Below are positions 10,056-20,549 of a stretch of 64,000 nt of DNA, piece after piece. Position numbers and translations under genes: made by a program. Every line of letters begins with the position of its first letter. Positions within the stretch are counted from its first letter, which is position 1. Where the stretch lies: positions 1 through 64,000 of the forward strand of contig BLMC01000009.1 of the NCBI GenBank assembly GCA_011959805.1, written 5' to 3'. The DNA comes from Lachnospiraceae bacterium. Lineage in GTDB: Bacteria > Bacillota > Clostridia > Lachnospirales > Lachnospiraceae. A model generated the notes under the pieces. The model saw only the letters and a program-made list of their open reading frames with translations. It had not been told where the DNA came from and made no database searches.

Positions 10056-10976
10056 ATGTCAGAAAAACTATTTTCCACCGATTTTTTTAGCTGCCTGATT
10101 GCTTCTGAGACAAGCAACCGTTTTTCCCTGTCCGATTATTTTGAAAACGCATATAACCGAGAGTATGATTTTTGCGAAACACTCCCTTATGAACTTTGTC
10201 ACAAAAATGTATCTGTCACATCACCTTTTTCCTACGAGGTGTCCAATCTCGAAGCATTGTGTATCCTCTACACAACAAAGGGTGTTGGAAAGCTTTTCTG
10301 TGAAAATGCAAACGGCATCAATGCAGGATATGACTTAACAAAAGATACACTAGCAATTATTGACTGCCGCCAAAATCATAAACTTATCTGTCAACATAAT
10401 ATCTGGGAATACACAATCTGCTTTGTAAGTGCTGGTATCTTGTCCTACTATGACAAAAAAATAAGAAGTCTAGGTGACTTCATCTTTCGACTTGATAAAT
10501 ATTCTGATGTTCTTGCTGCTCTAAAGCAAGTCCTCCGAAATGACACAGATGATGAACTACACGGCATACTACGTTCGCGAGACTTGGTAGATTTCTTTAC
10601 ACAACTTTATCTGGTACGTGCTGTCGAACAGACAGGATCTTATCATATCCCCTCCTATATTGCTGATATGCATCGTCGTTTTAATACAGCATACTTTGAA
10701 ATTTATTCTCTCGATGAACTTGCTGTTGAATACAAGATTAATAAGTTCCGTCTGTGCCGAGAATTTGCAAAATATTATGAATATACGCCCATTCAATACC
10801 TCAATAAAATCCGAATTGACAAGGCAAAAGAATTGCTTCTAAGTACAGATGAAAAGATTGTTGCGATTAGTCAGATGGTTGGCTTTGAGAATACAAATCA
10901 CTTTATCCGACTTTTCAAAGAAAAAACTGGTGTCACCCCACTCACTTACCGCAGAGAAACACCAGTAATAAATTAA
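10056..10976 (+). CDS. AraC family transcriptional regulator
   Basis: C-terminal HTH: YTPIQYLNKIRIDKAKELLLSTDEKIVAISQMVGFENTNHFIRLFKEKTGVTPLTYRR. Confidence 0.92.
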   Translation: MSEKLFSTDFFSCLIASETSNRFSLSDYFENAYNREYDFCETLPYELCHKNVSVTSPFSYEVSNLEALCILYTTKGVGKLFCENANGINAGYDLTKDTLAIIDCRQNHKLICQHNIWEYTICFVSAGILSYYDKKIRSLGDFIFRLDKYSDVLAALKQVLRNDTDDELHGILRSRDLVDFFTQLYLVRAVEQTGSYHIPSYIADMHRRFNTAYFEIYSLDELAVEYKINKFRLCREFAKYYEYTPIQYLNKIRIDKAKELLLSTDEKIVAISQMVGFENTNHFIRLFKEKTGVTPLTYRRETPVIN

Positions 10977-11082
10977 ATTATAAGAAACAAATTTTATCAT
11001 TTTCGTTTGCGCCATCCGCAAACTGCGTGTACAACTAAATCCTTTGCGGACGTGTGCAGACTTGACTTAACTGGTTTTGATT

Positions 11083-11116
11083 ATAGGAAACAGCAAATTA
11101 TCCTGTTGTTTCCTAT
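11083..11116 (-). terminator. rho-independent terminator at the end of the LacI-family gene
   Basis: ATAGGAAACAG...CTGTTGTTTCCTAT inverted repeat overlapping the stop codon. Confidence 0.6.
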
Positions 11117-12132
11117 ATTCTTTTGACGGTTGTGCGCTCTATGATTCTACCATTTACAATATGCACACTCGCACTGACTGAAATATTCTCAATGCGGCGG
11201 ATAATACAGGAGAGTGCAATTTTTGACATTTCTCCCATATCGACCATGTAAGTGGTAATTTTAGAATCCCCATACTCCGCATAAAGGTAATCGTCATATC
11301 CTACTACAGAGATATCATCTGGAACATGATAACCTTTTTCTTCCAACTGCTTAATTAACGAATAGGCCGTCACATCATTGTTACATACAAAAGCTGTTGG
11401 CATCTCTTTTGGAAGCTGTAGTTTGTATTCCATGCCAATCACGCCATCATTGTAATCCCTATCCTTAATAATCCAGTCCTGCCGCACTTCTATTCCACTT
11501 TCCATCAATGCCTTGCAATACCCAAAATAGCGGTCTGTAATGCTCTCTGTAAACATCAAGCTTCCAATGTAAGCAATGCGCGTATGCCCATTCTTGATAA
11601 GATAATCTGTCATGCGATACATGCCGTTAAAACCAGCAGACACAACACAGTCTACCACATCTTCATCATCGTAAAAGTCCATAAAAACCATCGGTATCTT
11701 TTTATTTGAGTAGAGCATCTTAAGATAATCCCTTTTGGGTCTACCGATTACTACAATCCCATCGATTTTCTGATTCTCTGTGATGAGTTTTGGAAATATT
11801 AGATTCTCCTCATCATAATTTGAAATAACTTCCAGCATAGAAAAACAGTTTTTCTTTACCGCGCGTGTAGCAAATTCTTGATACATTTTCCAGTAGAAAG
11901 ACGCAAACCGGGTAAAGTAAGTTTCAAATGTAATTACGCCAATTGTATAGGACCGTGTCCTTCCTGTCTGTGTTGTGTGAATTGGCGTATACCCCATCTC
12001 GTCTGCCAACTCCTTAATTCTAGTGCGCATCTCCTCGCTAACGCCCTTCTGCCCCGACAAAGCTTTTGATACCGTAACGACGCTGACGCCCACTTTCTCT
12101 GCTATATCTGCAAGCTTTACAGCCTTCACCAT
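11113..12132 (-). CDS. LacI family transcriptional regulator
   Basis: VKLADIAEKVGVSVVTVSKALSGQKGVSEEMRTRI HTH; start set at 12132 with AAGGAG upstream, which removes the ORF overlap with GH36. Confidence 0.92.
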   Translation of the reverse strand: MVKAVKLADIAEKVGVSVVTVSKALSGQKGVSEEMRTRIKELADEMGYTPIHTTQTGRTRSYTIGVITFETYFTRFASFYWKMYQEFATRAVKKNCFSMLEVISNYDEENLIFPKLITENQKIDGIVVIGRPKRDYLKMLYSNKKIPMVFMDFYDDEDVVDCVVSAGFNGMYRMTDYLIKNGHTRIAYIGSLMFTESITDRYFGYCKALMESGIEVRQDWIIKDRDYNDGVIGMEYKLQLPKEMPTAFVCNNDVTAYSLIKQLEEKGYHVPDDISVVGYDDYLYAEYGDSKITTYMVDMGEMSKIALSCIIRRIENISVSASVHIVNGRIIERTTVKRI

Positions 12133-12152
12133 CTTTCCCCACTCCTTGTAAT

Positions 12153-14360
12153 TTATTCTACTTCTGTCAGCGATATCAATCTTGCCTGGAAGTCTCCCCA
12201 CGGCGCTGGCACCAACAATCCCGCTTTCATCAGTACATCACCACTATAAACTCTATCCGTAACATTGTCATCATTTTCAAATACAACTTTATAACGCTTA
12301 TCTGCGTCCAATCCCTTTAAAAGAATACATCTGGACTTATAGTTCACTTTGCACAGAACTTGTACAAAAGTGACGAGCGACTGCTTTTGATCGGCACTTA
12401 CAACCTGCCAACAATCATATTTATGGTTTTGTGCGTAGGAAGCGATACGATAATAATCACCCTCTCGCACCAAATCATTGTATTTGTGGTACATTGCCAC
12501 CTGCTCTGGTATTTTATCTCTATCTTCCTGCGAAATTTTTGTCACATCAAGCTCATATCCAAACGTTCCTGCAAGCGCTACAATACCGCGCGTCTCAAAT
12601 GGTGTCGAACGCCCTACTGCATGATTCGGACAATCTGAGACATGTGCCCCCATTGTAGACAGTGGGTAGATAAGCGCTGTACCCTCTTGAATCTCAAGCC
12701 GCTCAATCGCGTCAGTATCATCAGAACACCAAATCTGCGGGCTAAAATACAACATTCCCGGGTCAAAACGCGCTCCTCCTCCTGAACAATTCTCCAAAAG
12801 CAGATACGGAAATTCCTTTGTCAATCGGTCCTGCATTTGATATACTGCAAGCACATAGCGATGGTACAACTCACCCTGTCTGTCTGCAGGTAATCCATAA
12901 CTTCCAATATCGGTGAGCTGTCGGTTCATATCCCATTTCACATACGCAATATTTGCACTGCGCAATACCGTTGCCACCTGCTCATAGATACAGTCTACTA
13001 CTTCCTGTCTTGACAAATCCAGCACAAACTGTTGTCTCGACTCTGTTCCCGGTCTTCCGGGAATGGCGATTGCCCAATCTGGATGTGCTCTATACAAATC
13101 AGAGTCCGGTGAAATCATTTCAGGCTCAAACCAAATACCAAACTTCATGCCAAGTTTGTTTACCTCATCCACCAAATATTTTAATCCACCTTGAATCTTC
13201 TCCTCATTCACTGTCCAATCGCCAAGCGCGCAATTGTCCGAGTGACGTTTGCCAAACCAGCCATCGTCCATAACCAGCATTTCAATGCCAAGTTTAGATG
13301 CTTCTTTTGCAATCGACAACAATTTTTCTGTGTCAAACTTAAAATAGGTTGCCTCCCAATTATTGATTAAAATCGGCCGTTTTTTATTCTTGTATTCTCC
13401 GCGTATCAAATGTCTCTTATATAGTTTATGAAATGTGCTTGTCATTGCATCAAAACCCTTGTCAGTATAGACCATAACAACTTCTGGTGCCTGAAAGCTC
13501 TCACCGCATTCTAGCTTCCAGCAGAAATTTTCTGGGTGGATTCCCATTGTCATACGAACAAAGTCAAACTGTGTCACCTCCGCCTGCGCCCGAAAATTCC
13601 CAGAATAGACAAAATTCATCGCGTAAATCTCACCATTTTCTTGTGTTGTATTTTTGTCCACAAGCGCAAGAAATGGATGGTCCTGATGACTGGATTCCCC
13701 GCGAAACGAACTGACATTCTGTATTCCATAGCCTAATGTTTTTCTCTGAATATGACGCTCTCTCGCCCAGCTTCCATGCAATGACACCATATCAAAATCT
13801 TTGTTGTCCATATCAATACAAGCAGAATACACTTTTGTCAAATAAAAATATTTCTGACCGACATTCGTTACACGTACACTTCGAGTAATCACATCCACAT
13901 CCTGAAATACTGTGTACAATAACTCTACCTGCATTCCAACATATTTGTCCTCACAGACCAGCTTTAATGTCATACAGTCTTCCTCTGTGCCGAAAGTTGC
14001 CGGAAGTCCTTTAAGTTCTGGCTTTCCATTTAAAATCTCATGTGACACATAAGAAAGCATACTTCCCACATGTCCTGCTGCTGTCCGAATACCAATACAA
14101 CTTTCCCTGTAATCTCCAACACCACCTGTCGGATACTCAAATGGAAAGCAGTCATAAAATGAACAGCGCTCTCTATTATTTTTGCTTGGAACAAATGGCG
14201 GTTCTTCTGTCCGCATCAAATAAAAGACATCCGAATCCTTTAATCTTGGTCCATAATAAACATGTCCTACAAAATTCTCGTCGTCTACAACACCAATCAC
14301 ATACGTTGTATTAGGAGTATCTAGCTGAAATACACGTTTGTTTTCTTTATAAGTAATCAT
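12153..14360 (-). CDS. GH36 alpha-galactosidase
   Basis: LINNWEATYFKFDTEKLLSIAKEASKLGIEMLVMDDGWFGKR, WDMNR, ENCSGGGARFDPGMLYFSPQIWCSDDTDAIERL. Confidence 0.95.
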   Translation of the reverse strand: MITYKENKRVFQLDTPNTTYVIGVVDDENFVGHVYYGPRLKDSDVFYLMRTEEPPFVPSKNNRERCSFYDCFPFEYPTGGVGDYRESCIGIRTAAGHVGSMLSYVSHEILNGKPELKGLPATFGTEEDCMTLKLVCEDKYVGMQVELLYTVFQDVDVITRSVRVTNVGQKYFYLTKVYSACIDMDNKDFDMVSLHGSWARERHIQRKTLGYGIQNVSSFRGESSHQDHPFLALVDKNTTQENGEIYAMNFVYSGNFRAQAEVTQFDFVRMTMGIHPENFCWKLECGESFQAPEVVMVYTDKGFDAMTSTFHKLYKRHLIRGEYKNKKRPILINNWEATYFKFDTEKLLSIAKEASKLGIEMLVMDDGWFGKRHSDNCALGDWTVNEEKIQGGLKYLVDEVNKLGMKFGIWFEPEMISPDSDLYRAHPDWAIAIPGRPGTESRQQFVLDLSRQEVVDCIYEQVATVLRSANIAYVKWDMNRQLTDIGSYGLPADRQGELYHRYVLAVYQMQDRLTKEFPYLLLENCSGGGARFDPGMLYFSPQIWCSDDTDAIERLEIQEGTALIYPLSTMGAHVSDCPNHAVGRSTPFETRGIVALAGTFGYELDVTKISQEDRDKIPEQVAMYHKYNDLVREGDYYRIASYAQNHKYDCWQVVSADQKQSLVTFVQVLCKVNYKSRCILLKGLDADKRYKVVFENDDNVTDRVYSGDVLMKAGLLVPAPWGDFQARLISLTEVE

Positions 14361-14524
14361 GAATTTTCTCCTTTTTTATTGTCTGTCAGTTTTTACTCTG
14401 CATATTTAAGATATCACTTTTTTAATAATTAATCAATTTTTAATTTGTTTTAGCTTCATTTTTTACCTATTGCACATATTTTTAGTGAAAATTTTGGTAA
14501 TATCGAGTATTTCCTCTTTTTTTA

Positions 14525-14587
14525 CTTGCGCGCCGAACATCTGTCACCTTTACTGACTACCTTCCTTTGAATCCCTATGTGCACAAA
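14525..14587 (+). repeat. family A terminator-associated hairpin repeat, divergent copy
   Basis: gcgcgccgaacat...gtca...tgac...atgtgcac. Confidence 0.45.
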
Positions 14588-14622
14588 GACCTCCCTATCG
14601 ATACAGATAGCGAAGTCTTTGT
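14583..14622 (-). terminator. rho-independent terminator downstream of the chemoreceptor gene
   Basis: ACAAAGAC...GTCTTTGT stem-loop. Confidence 0.6.
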
Positions 14623-14639
14623 CTATGCATGCAGACACA

Positions 14640-14712
14640 AAAAGCAACTATGCAGCGAAAGCTGCCCGCGTCCGGCGCACGTAAGGAAGATAAATCTTCC
14701 CTACGCAATTAT
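14640..14712 (-). repeat. family A hairpin repeat, inverted copy
   Basis: reverse complement reads GCGTAGGGAAGATTTATCTTCCTTACGTGCGCCGGACGCGGGCAGCTTTCGCTGCATAGTT. Confidence 0.65.
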
Positions 14713-14715
14713 CTT

Positions 14716-17142
14716 TTAATTTAACTGAAAAAATGTCATATCCTGATCAAGCTGTGAGGAGATTTTCAAAAGCTTCTGCGATTCCTGTAAAAGTTCTGAG
14801 ATTGTTGTGTTTAACTGCTGCATTGCAGTTGCAGTCTCCGTCGCTGACGCGGCATTTTCCTCCGAAATTGCGGAGAGATTTAACATAATCTCAGACACAG
14901 TATTTCTCACCCGATTGCACTCACCAATTGCACTTTTAATCACTGCAGTTTTATCCCTAGATTGTGTAATCCCCTCTTTAACAATCTCAAATTGTCTCTG
15001 TGTATCTGTAAATTTCTGATTTTGCTCCTTTGTCGCAGTCTCAACTTGCATCATTGTATCAAGCGTTTCTTTAAACTCATTGATAAGATTTGTGATAATT
15101 TTAAAAATACTGTCTGCTGATTTGTTAGACTGATCTGCCAACAACTGTATTTCTGATGCCACAACTGCAAATCCCTTTCCTGCCTCACCAGCCCTTGCCG
15201 CCTCAATACTGGCATTCAAAGAAAGTAAATTTGTCTGATTTGCAATCGATGAAATTAAAGATGCAGCCGATTCAATTTCCTTTACAGAATCATTTGTTTT
15301 TGTAATTTGCTGTGCAATCCTGTGTATCCCCGCGGTCATATGATTGTTAGAACTACTCAATTCATTTAAAATGGCGGCTGCCTCGTCGCTTGCCTGCTTC
15401 ATATGTAAAGATGTACTATCAAGCTCCATAATATCCGCATCCATTGTGTCCATCAGTTCCCCAAGATTGCCAATCTCGTTCGTCGAAGTTTCCACATCAC
15501 GCGCCTGGTTTGTAGCGCCCAACGCAATCTCAGAAATCGCTGTATCAATATGTTCAGAAGTCTGTTCGGAAGTCTCCGACATCCCTTTAAGTTCTGTGCC
15601 GCTCTTATTCAATTCCACACCATAATTTTTCACATTTCCTATCACCATTGACAATTTATCTGTCATACTATTTAGGGATTGTCCAAAAGAGTCAAACTCA
15701 TCTTTGCTCCCTGTCTCGGCCTTCACCATAATCTTTCCTTCTGAAATCTGGGTTAATGTCCCTTTAAACTTTTTGATACTTCTCTGTACAGAAGTAATTA
15801 CGAACAGTGTGAGAATCACTACAAGCACTGCTCCCACAAAAAATACAACATATATCAGTGTGGACATTGTCATTTTTTGTGTGTTGGTCAGCGCTTCTAT
15901 CTTGGTGCGCACATCCGAAGTCTCACTGGTTAGATTTTTGTTTCCTATATTATTCTCTGTCTTCAAAGAAAGAATATTCTTGTCATAATTAAAAATACTC
16001 TCAGTTGCCTCAAGTTTTGTAGAAAACCCATTTACAAGCACATTGGCAAGTTCAGTATCTTTTGTATATAGCGGCGCATTTGTATAAAGTTCATTGAGAA
16101 GACTGCGAATGTCCTCTTGATAACTTCCGATATCACTCCCTTCTGCCACAAGTTTATTGTAACTGTCAAACAAACTTTGAACTGCTTTCATGTTCCCCTC
16201 AAAGTCATATTTTGTGTCAAATGCCGTAGCCACACTAATGTCAGGTATTTCTTTTTCCTCAAAGTACAAATCAAAAGATACTCTTTCGTAATCCGCAATG
16301 TTTAGATCGCTCACATCAATCCGCGTAGTTACTTCCTGCCAATTTCCATTTACATTAGCAAATTTTGTCTGAATATACAACACATCCATTCCATCAAACG
16401 AAGATACAAAAACACCTGCAAGTCCGTCTCCATAAGATGCCGCAAGCATTTCCAAATCAATATCCGTCATTGCAAGCGCTGTGTTATCAAACTGGATATT
16501 CGCTACATATACATCGCCAGTATATGCGATTCCATTGCCGCCCAAACGCACCAGAAGCAAGTTTCGTTTACTGATATCAGGTATTTCATGGGAATATGTC
16601 GCCTTTTTATAATTTTTACCGCCGATAGGCACTGTCTCAAGTTCTGACAATACAGCAGTCTCCCATACACCATCCACCCAACTTGACTCTCCTGACATTC
16701 GACTGATTGCATCTGTCAACGCAATATCTTCTTTGGAATATTCGGCATATATACCACGGTCACTCTTAAAACCACGCTGTTCTAATAAATTATTGAGTTG
16801 TGCTGTATTATCCTGTACTGTTTCAATTGTTGCCGCCACACTCTGCAAATCTGCATCATATGTTTTCCCTTTACTGTAGGTAAGCGCCGCCGCTGCCGCT
16901 TCACTCATAAATGCTAGATTAGATTGAATCGTCTGATAATGACTCAAATCCAAATCATACAGAAAGGAAGTCTCCTGTGTGGTATTTTCGTTCTGTTTTA
17001 GGTTGATGTTGTTAATGTCATTCAACACCTGATTGTTTGCATTGTTGCTGTTCATGATAAAGATGCCGACCAATCCTAGTATTATCGTACACACGATTGA
17101 TACCGCTCCCAACATGATGAGTTTTGTTTTGATACTTCTCAT
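14716..17142 (-). CDS. methyl-accepting chemotaxis protein
   Basis: N-terminal TM, large periplasmic region, HAMP, and signalling hairpin [44 protein letters not shown]. Confidence 0.95.
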   Translation of the reverse strand: MRSIKTKLIMLGAVSIVCTIILGLVGIFIMNSNNANNQVLNDINNINLKQNENTTQETSFLYDLDLSHYQTIQSNLAFMSEAAAAALTYSKGKTYDADLQSVAATIETVQDNTAQLNNLLEQRGFKSDRGIYAEYSKEDIALTDAISRMSGESSWVDGVWETAVLSELETVPIGGKNYKKATYSHEIPDISKRNLLLVRLGGNGIAYTGDVYVANIQFDNTALAMTDIDLEMLAASYGDGLAGVFVSSFDGMDVLYIQTKFANVNGNWQEVTTRIDVSDLNIADYERVSFDLYFEEKEIPDISVATAFDTKYDFEGNMKAVQSLFDSYNKLVAEGSDIGSYQEDIRSLLNELYTNAPLYTKDTELANVLVNGFSTKLEATESIFNYDKNILSLKTENNIGNKNLTSETSDVRTKIEALTNTQKMTMSTLIYVVFFVGAVLVVILTLFVITSVQRSIKKFKGTLTQISEGKIMVKAETGSKDEFDSFGQSLNSMTDKLSMVIGNVKNYGVELNKSGTELKGMSETSEQTSEHIDTAISEIALGATNQARDVETSTNEIGNLGELMDTMDADIMELDSTSLHMKQASDEAAAILNELSSSNNHMTAGIHRIAQQITKTNDSVKEIESAASLISSIANQTNLLSLNASIEAARAGEAGKGFAVVASEIQLLADQSNKSADSIFKIITNLINEFKETLDTMMQVETATKEQNQKFTDTQRQFEIVKEGITQSRDKTAVIKSAIGECNRVRNTVSEIMLNLSAISEENAASATETATAMQQLNTTISELLQESQKLLKISSQLDQDMTFFQLN

Positions 17143-17325
17143 TTCGTCCTCCTTGTTCTCTCTCTCAATTCGTATGATTTGTCATACGTTAACTGATATC
17201 TTATCATAAGTTTTGTGCAATAGAAACAATTTAAACGAATTTAATTCTTACAGAAATTGTTTTCGGCACATTGCCTAAAAAATTCCATATTGTGTAGGAA
17301 ACATTACTTTTTGGGTGCCCATATT

Positions 17326-17386
17326 CGTGTGCAATCGAGTAAGGCAGATTTATCTTTCCCTACTCGCCGCGCAACCCGTATGCACA
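17326..17386 (+). repeat. family A hairpin repeat (short copy)
   Basis: gtgtgcaatcgagtaaggcagatttatctttccctactcgccgcgcaacccgtatgcac. Confidence 0.6.
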
Positions 17387-17389
17387 AAA

Positions 17390-17420
17390 AAACCGTTTCC
17401 TAAAACAACAGAAACGGTTT
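17390..17420 (-). terminator. rho-independent terminator of the mutarotase-like gene
   Basis: AAACCGTTTC...GAAACGGTTT followed by T7 on the minus strand. Confidence 0.8.
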
Positions 17421-17436
17421 CTATCTTTATCGTTTT

Positions 17437-18318
17437 TTAAATAGTAATTGTATATTCGGCATAAAATACTTCCGATGGCGCAAGACGATTTCCCCACTCG
17501 CGCTCGGACAACTCTCCCTGAAAATCTGCTCTGTCGCATCTGCCATACCATGGCTCAATACAAATAAAAGGCGCATTTTTCTTTGCAGGAGACCACACGC
17601 CAAATAGCGGCGCATCAAAGCTCACTGTCAGATAAGGCTGTCCCTCTTTGTCGCAAAGAGATACTTTGTGTGCCTGATTGTGTTCAACAATTAGTGCATC
17701 CTCATTAAAAAGATCTGCTGTGATATCCATCATTCCATCTTTTAGAGCAAATTCTTTTGTGTGCGATACCAATGTTCCCTTATCACAAATAATAGCAGAC
17801 GTTATCTTATCTTTGGCATCAAACAATAACTTACACTCTGTCTGTGCTTCTTTTTTATCTATGGGACATAAAAATGCAGGGTGTCCGCCAATGCTAAAAT
17901 ACATCTCCTTGTTATCACAATTTATCACCTTCCAGGAAACAATAAGATGATTTTCCTGAAGTTTATACCCAAGTTCTAGCGCAAAGTCAAATGGATATTT
18001 AGTTTTTGTTTCCTCATTGGATTGCAGTCCAAAAATCAATTCATCCTCTGTCTGTCGCAAAAGTGAAAACTCCATATCCCTAGCAAATCCATGCTGAGAC
18101 ATTGGATATTCCTTTCCATCATAACGATAACAACCCTGATTTAAGCTTCCCACTATTGGAAAAAGCACTGGGGAAGTCCGCTTCCAATACTCAGGTCTTG
18201 CATCCCACATATATTCCACGTTGGAGGCTATTTTTTTGAGGGACTTTAATTCTGCGCCAAGCGAATCCACGCAGATTTCAATCTGCGTATTCTTTAAACT
18301 ATACATTGCCATAAACAA
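17437..18318 (-). CDS. aldose 1-epimerase family protein
   Basis: LGAELKSLK, QHGFARD, GGHPAFLCP, CIEPWYGRCD motifs of galactose mutarotase-like proteins. Confidence 0.88.
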   Translation of the reverse strand: MFMAMYSLKNTQIEICVDSLGAELKSLKKIASNVEYMWDARPEYWKRTSPVLFPIVGSLNQGCYRYDGKEYPMSQHGFARDMEFSLLRQTEDELIFGLQSNEETKTKYPFDFALELGYKLQENHLIVSWKVINCDNKEMYFSIGGHPAFLCPIDKKEAQTECKLLFDAKDKITSAIICDKGTLVSHTKEFALKDGMMDITADLFNEDALIVEHNQAHKVSLCDKEGQPYLTVSFDAPLFGVWSPAKKNAPFICIEPWYGRCDRADFQGELSEREWGNRLAPSEVFYAEYTITI

Positions 18319-18356
18319 TCTCCTCCTTTTGTTGTTTCTATTGCTTTCTCAGTCTC

Positions 18357-19256
18357 TTACATGCCTTTTTTAATCACGCCAAATCCCAATGGATAGGGGC
18401 CTGTATGGACGCTGATTGTCGCTCCAATTTGATATTTAGACAACTCTGCATCTGCGATCGCATACCCTTTTGCATTGAGATAATTAACTGCACCTTTGCG
18501 AAATTCTTCTCCCTCTGCAATATCATATCCATACCCTACACAGATGCTATAAGTTTCCGGTTTTGCATGAACTTCTTGAAGATACTGCCACAATAGCTCA
18601 TATACTTTCTCAAGGGATTTCTTGCGGCTTCGCGCTAAACCTGACGGGAAAATTTCTCCTTCCTTCAATGTAATTAATGGCCGGATTCCCAACATAGAAC
18701 CTGCAATTCCTGCCAGTTTGCCAATGCGCCCACCATGTTTAAGATAATCAATATTTCCCACTGTAAAAAAGATGCGTCCTGTGCTCTTGATTGTCTCTAA
18801 TTTCTTAATCACTGTCTCATATGGAAGTTGCGCCTCATACATTCTAACTGCTTCGAGCACAAAAATTCCCTGAAGCACTGTATTAATCGTAGAATCTAAT
18901 ACCGTTATTTGCGCATCTGGAACACTTTCTAGTATCATTTCCTTTGCATTCATCGCAGATTGATAAGAACCACTAAACTTTGTCGTAATGCAAATACAAA
19001 TGATTGCTTTTCCTTCTTTGACAATAGGCAAAAAAACTTCGATATAATCTTGCACAGATGGCATAGATGATTTTGGAAATGTTGTAGAGTCCGCCACCAT
19101 TTGTTCATAAAATTTACGAATAGGGATTTCTGCAATTTCTTTGTGATATGTCTCACTGTCAAAAGATACATAAAAAGGAACTACATCGACTTGCTTCTCT
19201 CTACAAAGCTCCGGCGGCAAATCACAGGAACCGTCTGTTACTATCTTGTAATCCAT
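18357..19256 (-). CDS. DegV family fatty-acid-binding protein
   Basis: KIVTDGSCDLP, ITTKFSGSYQSA, YLKHGGRIGKLAG, IRPLITLKEGE. Confidence 0.93.
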   Translation of the reverse strand: MDYKIVTDGSCDLPPELCREKQVDVVPFYVSFDSETYHKEIAEIPIRKFYEQMVADSTTFPKSSMPSVQDYIEVFLPIVKEGKAIICICITTKFSGSYQSAMNAKEMILESVPDAQITVLDSTINTVLQGIFVLEAVRMYEAQLPYETVIKKLETIKSTGRIFFTVGNIDYLKHGGRIGKLAGIAGSMLGIRPLITLKEGEIFPSGLARSRKKSLEKVYELLWQYLQEVHAKPETYSICVGYGYDIAEGEEFRKGAVNYLNAKGYAIADAELSKYQIGATISVHTGPYPLGFGVIKKGM

Positions 19257-19414
19257 GAATAAAAACCTCTCATCTTTTATTTAACGCTGAAACTTCACAC
19301 CGCACTTTTCTATATCTGACCGCTCGGCGTTTTTATTACCGCGTTATGTAGATATTGAAATTATATCACGTATTTCCTCTATTGTCATTGACAATCAGAA
19401 AACTTCTGCTGTCT

Positions 19415-20428
19415 TTAAATTTTAGGATAAGTGGCGATTGTTGTAAATGAAATATCCATTGTCGGACATTTCACCCGGTCGATTACAGATTTCACTAGAC
19501 GCCTTCCCATCTCCTCTATTCGCACATCCACCGTAATAATATCCGTCTTAAAGAAATCCGCCTCCAAAGTGTTATTAAATCCTGTAATCACCACCCTTTT
19601 TACCGCTTGCGAATCACGCTGCAAAAGCGCAAGTGAAACATTCTTTGCCACATCATCATCCTCGCAGACTACCGCATCTGGTATATAGGGAATCCTCCTG
19701 ATAACTTCTTCTACCATAGCATAGCTAAAACTAAGGCTGTTGGCAGGACGAGTGTATTGAAGTCTTTCGTCTAGCTGAATATTGTTTTGATTGCACGCAT
19801 TTAGAAATCCTAAATACCGTGCCTGTATCATGCGTGACCCTTCCGCAAATCCAATATATGCAAAGCGTGTACAACCCTTTTGTCTAATTACGTACTCAGT
19901 AAGTGTACTCATAGAATAAAATCCCTCTACGTTGATAACATCGCCAAGCCGAATATATTCCTGCGCATTGACAGGACTGTTAAAAAATGTCATTGGAAGT
20001 TTTTTTCGTCCAATTCCCTTGACAAATTTTGCTGAAAAAACGCTTAAAAAAATAATTCCCTTTACATCTTCTGCAATTAGTCTGCCTGTTTCCTCACCAT
20101 CCTTGTCCCGCTCGTCTACCACGTGCAATTGCATACGATACCCCTCGTCATTCACTGCATTGCTGATGCCCGCGAGCGCTCTTGTCCAAAATACAGACTG
20201 CATATGGTTGAACAGTACCAGAATTGTTCCTGTGTTTGCTCTGCGATAAGTCGATTTGACTTCCTCCACAAGACTTTCATCTAATTTCGTATATCCCATC
20301 TGCCACGCTTTCTGCACAACAGCATGTCTTGTCTGTGGGGAAACCAGTCCCCCATTGAGTGCTTTTGCAACAGTGTTGCGGCTAAGCCCCATCTCAGCCG
20401 CAATATCCTGTATTGTTATCTTTTTCAT
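19415..20428 (-). CDS. LacI family transcriptional regulator
   Basis: ITIQDIAAEMGLSRNTVAKALNGG HTH. Confidence 0.9.
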   Translation of the reverse strand: MKKITIQDIAAEMGLSRNTVAKALNGGLVSPQTRHAVVQKAWQMGYTKLDESLVEEVKSTYRRANTGTILVLFNHMQSVFWTRALAGISNAVNDEGYRMQLHVVDERDKDGEETGRLIAEDVKGIIFLSVFSAKFVKGIGRKKLPMTFFNSPVNAQEYIRLGDVINVEGFYSMSTLTEYVIRQKGCTRFAYIGFAEGSRMIQARYLGFLNACNQNNIQLDERLQYTRPANSLSFSYAMVEEVIRRIPYIPDAVVCEDDDVAKNVSLALLQRDSQAVKRVVITGFNNTLEADFFKTDIITVDVRIEEMGRRLVKSVIDRVKCPTMDISFTTIATYPKI

Positions 20429-20480
20429 CTGTAGAATCCTGCCCCTTTCCAGTCATCATATCAGACTTTTTCTAAATTTG

Positions 20481-20540
20481 TTGGTTTTTCATAAACTGTT
20501 TCTACAATTATATACAATAGTATAATTTATGAAAAACCAA
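20481..20540. promoter_or_regulatory. 15-bp perfect inverted repeat with 30-nt spacer upstream of the LacI-family gene
   Basis: TTGGTTTTTCATAAA (20481-20495) / TTTATGAAAAACCAA (20526-20540). Confidence 0.5.
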
Positions 20541-20549
20541 ATGTCAAAT

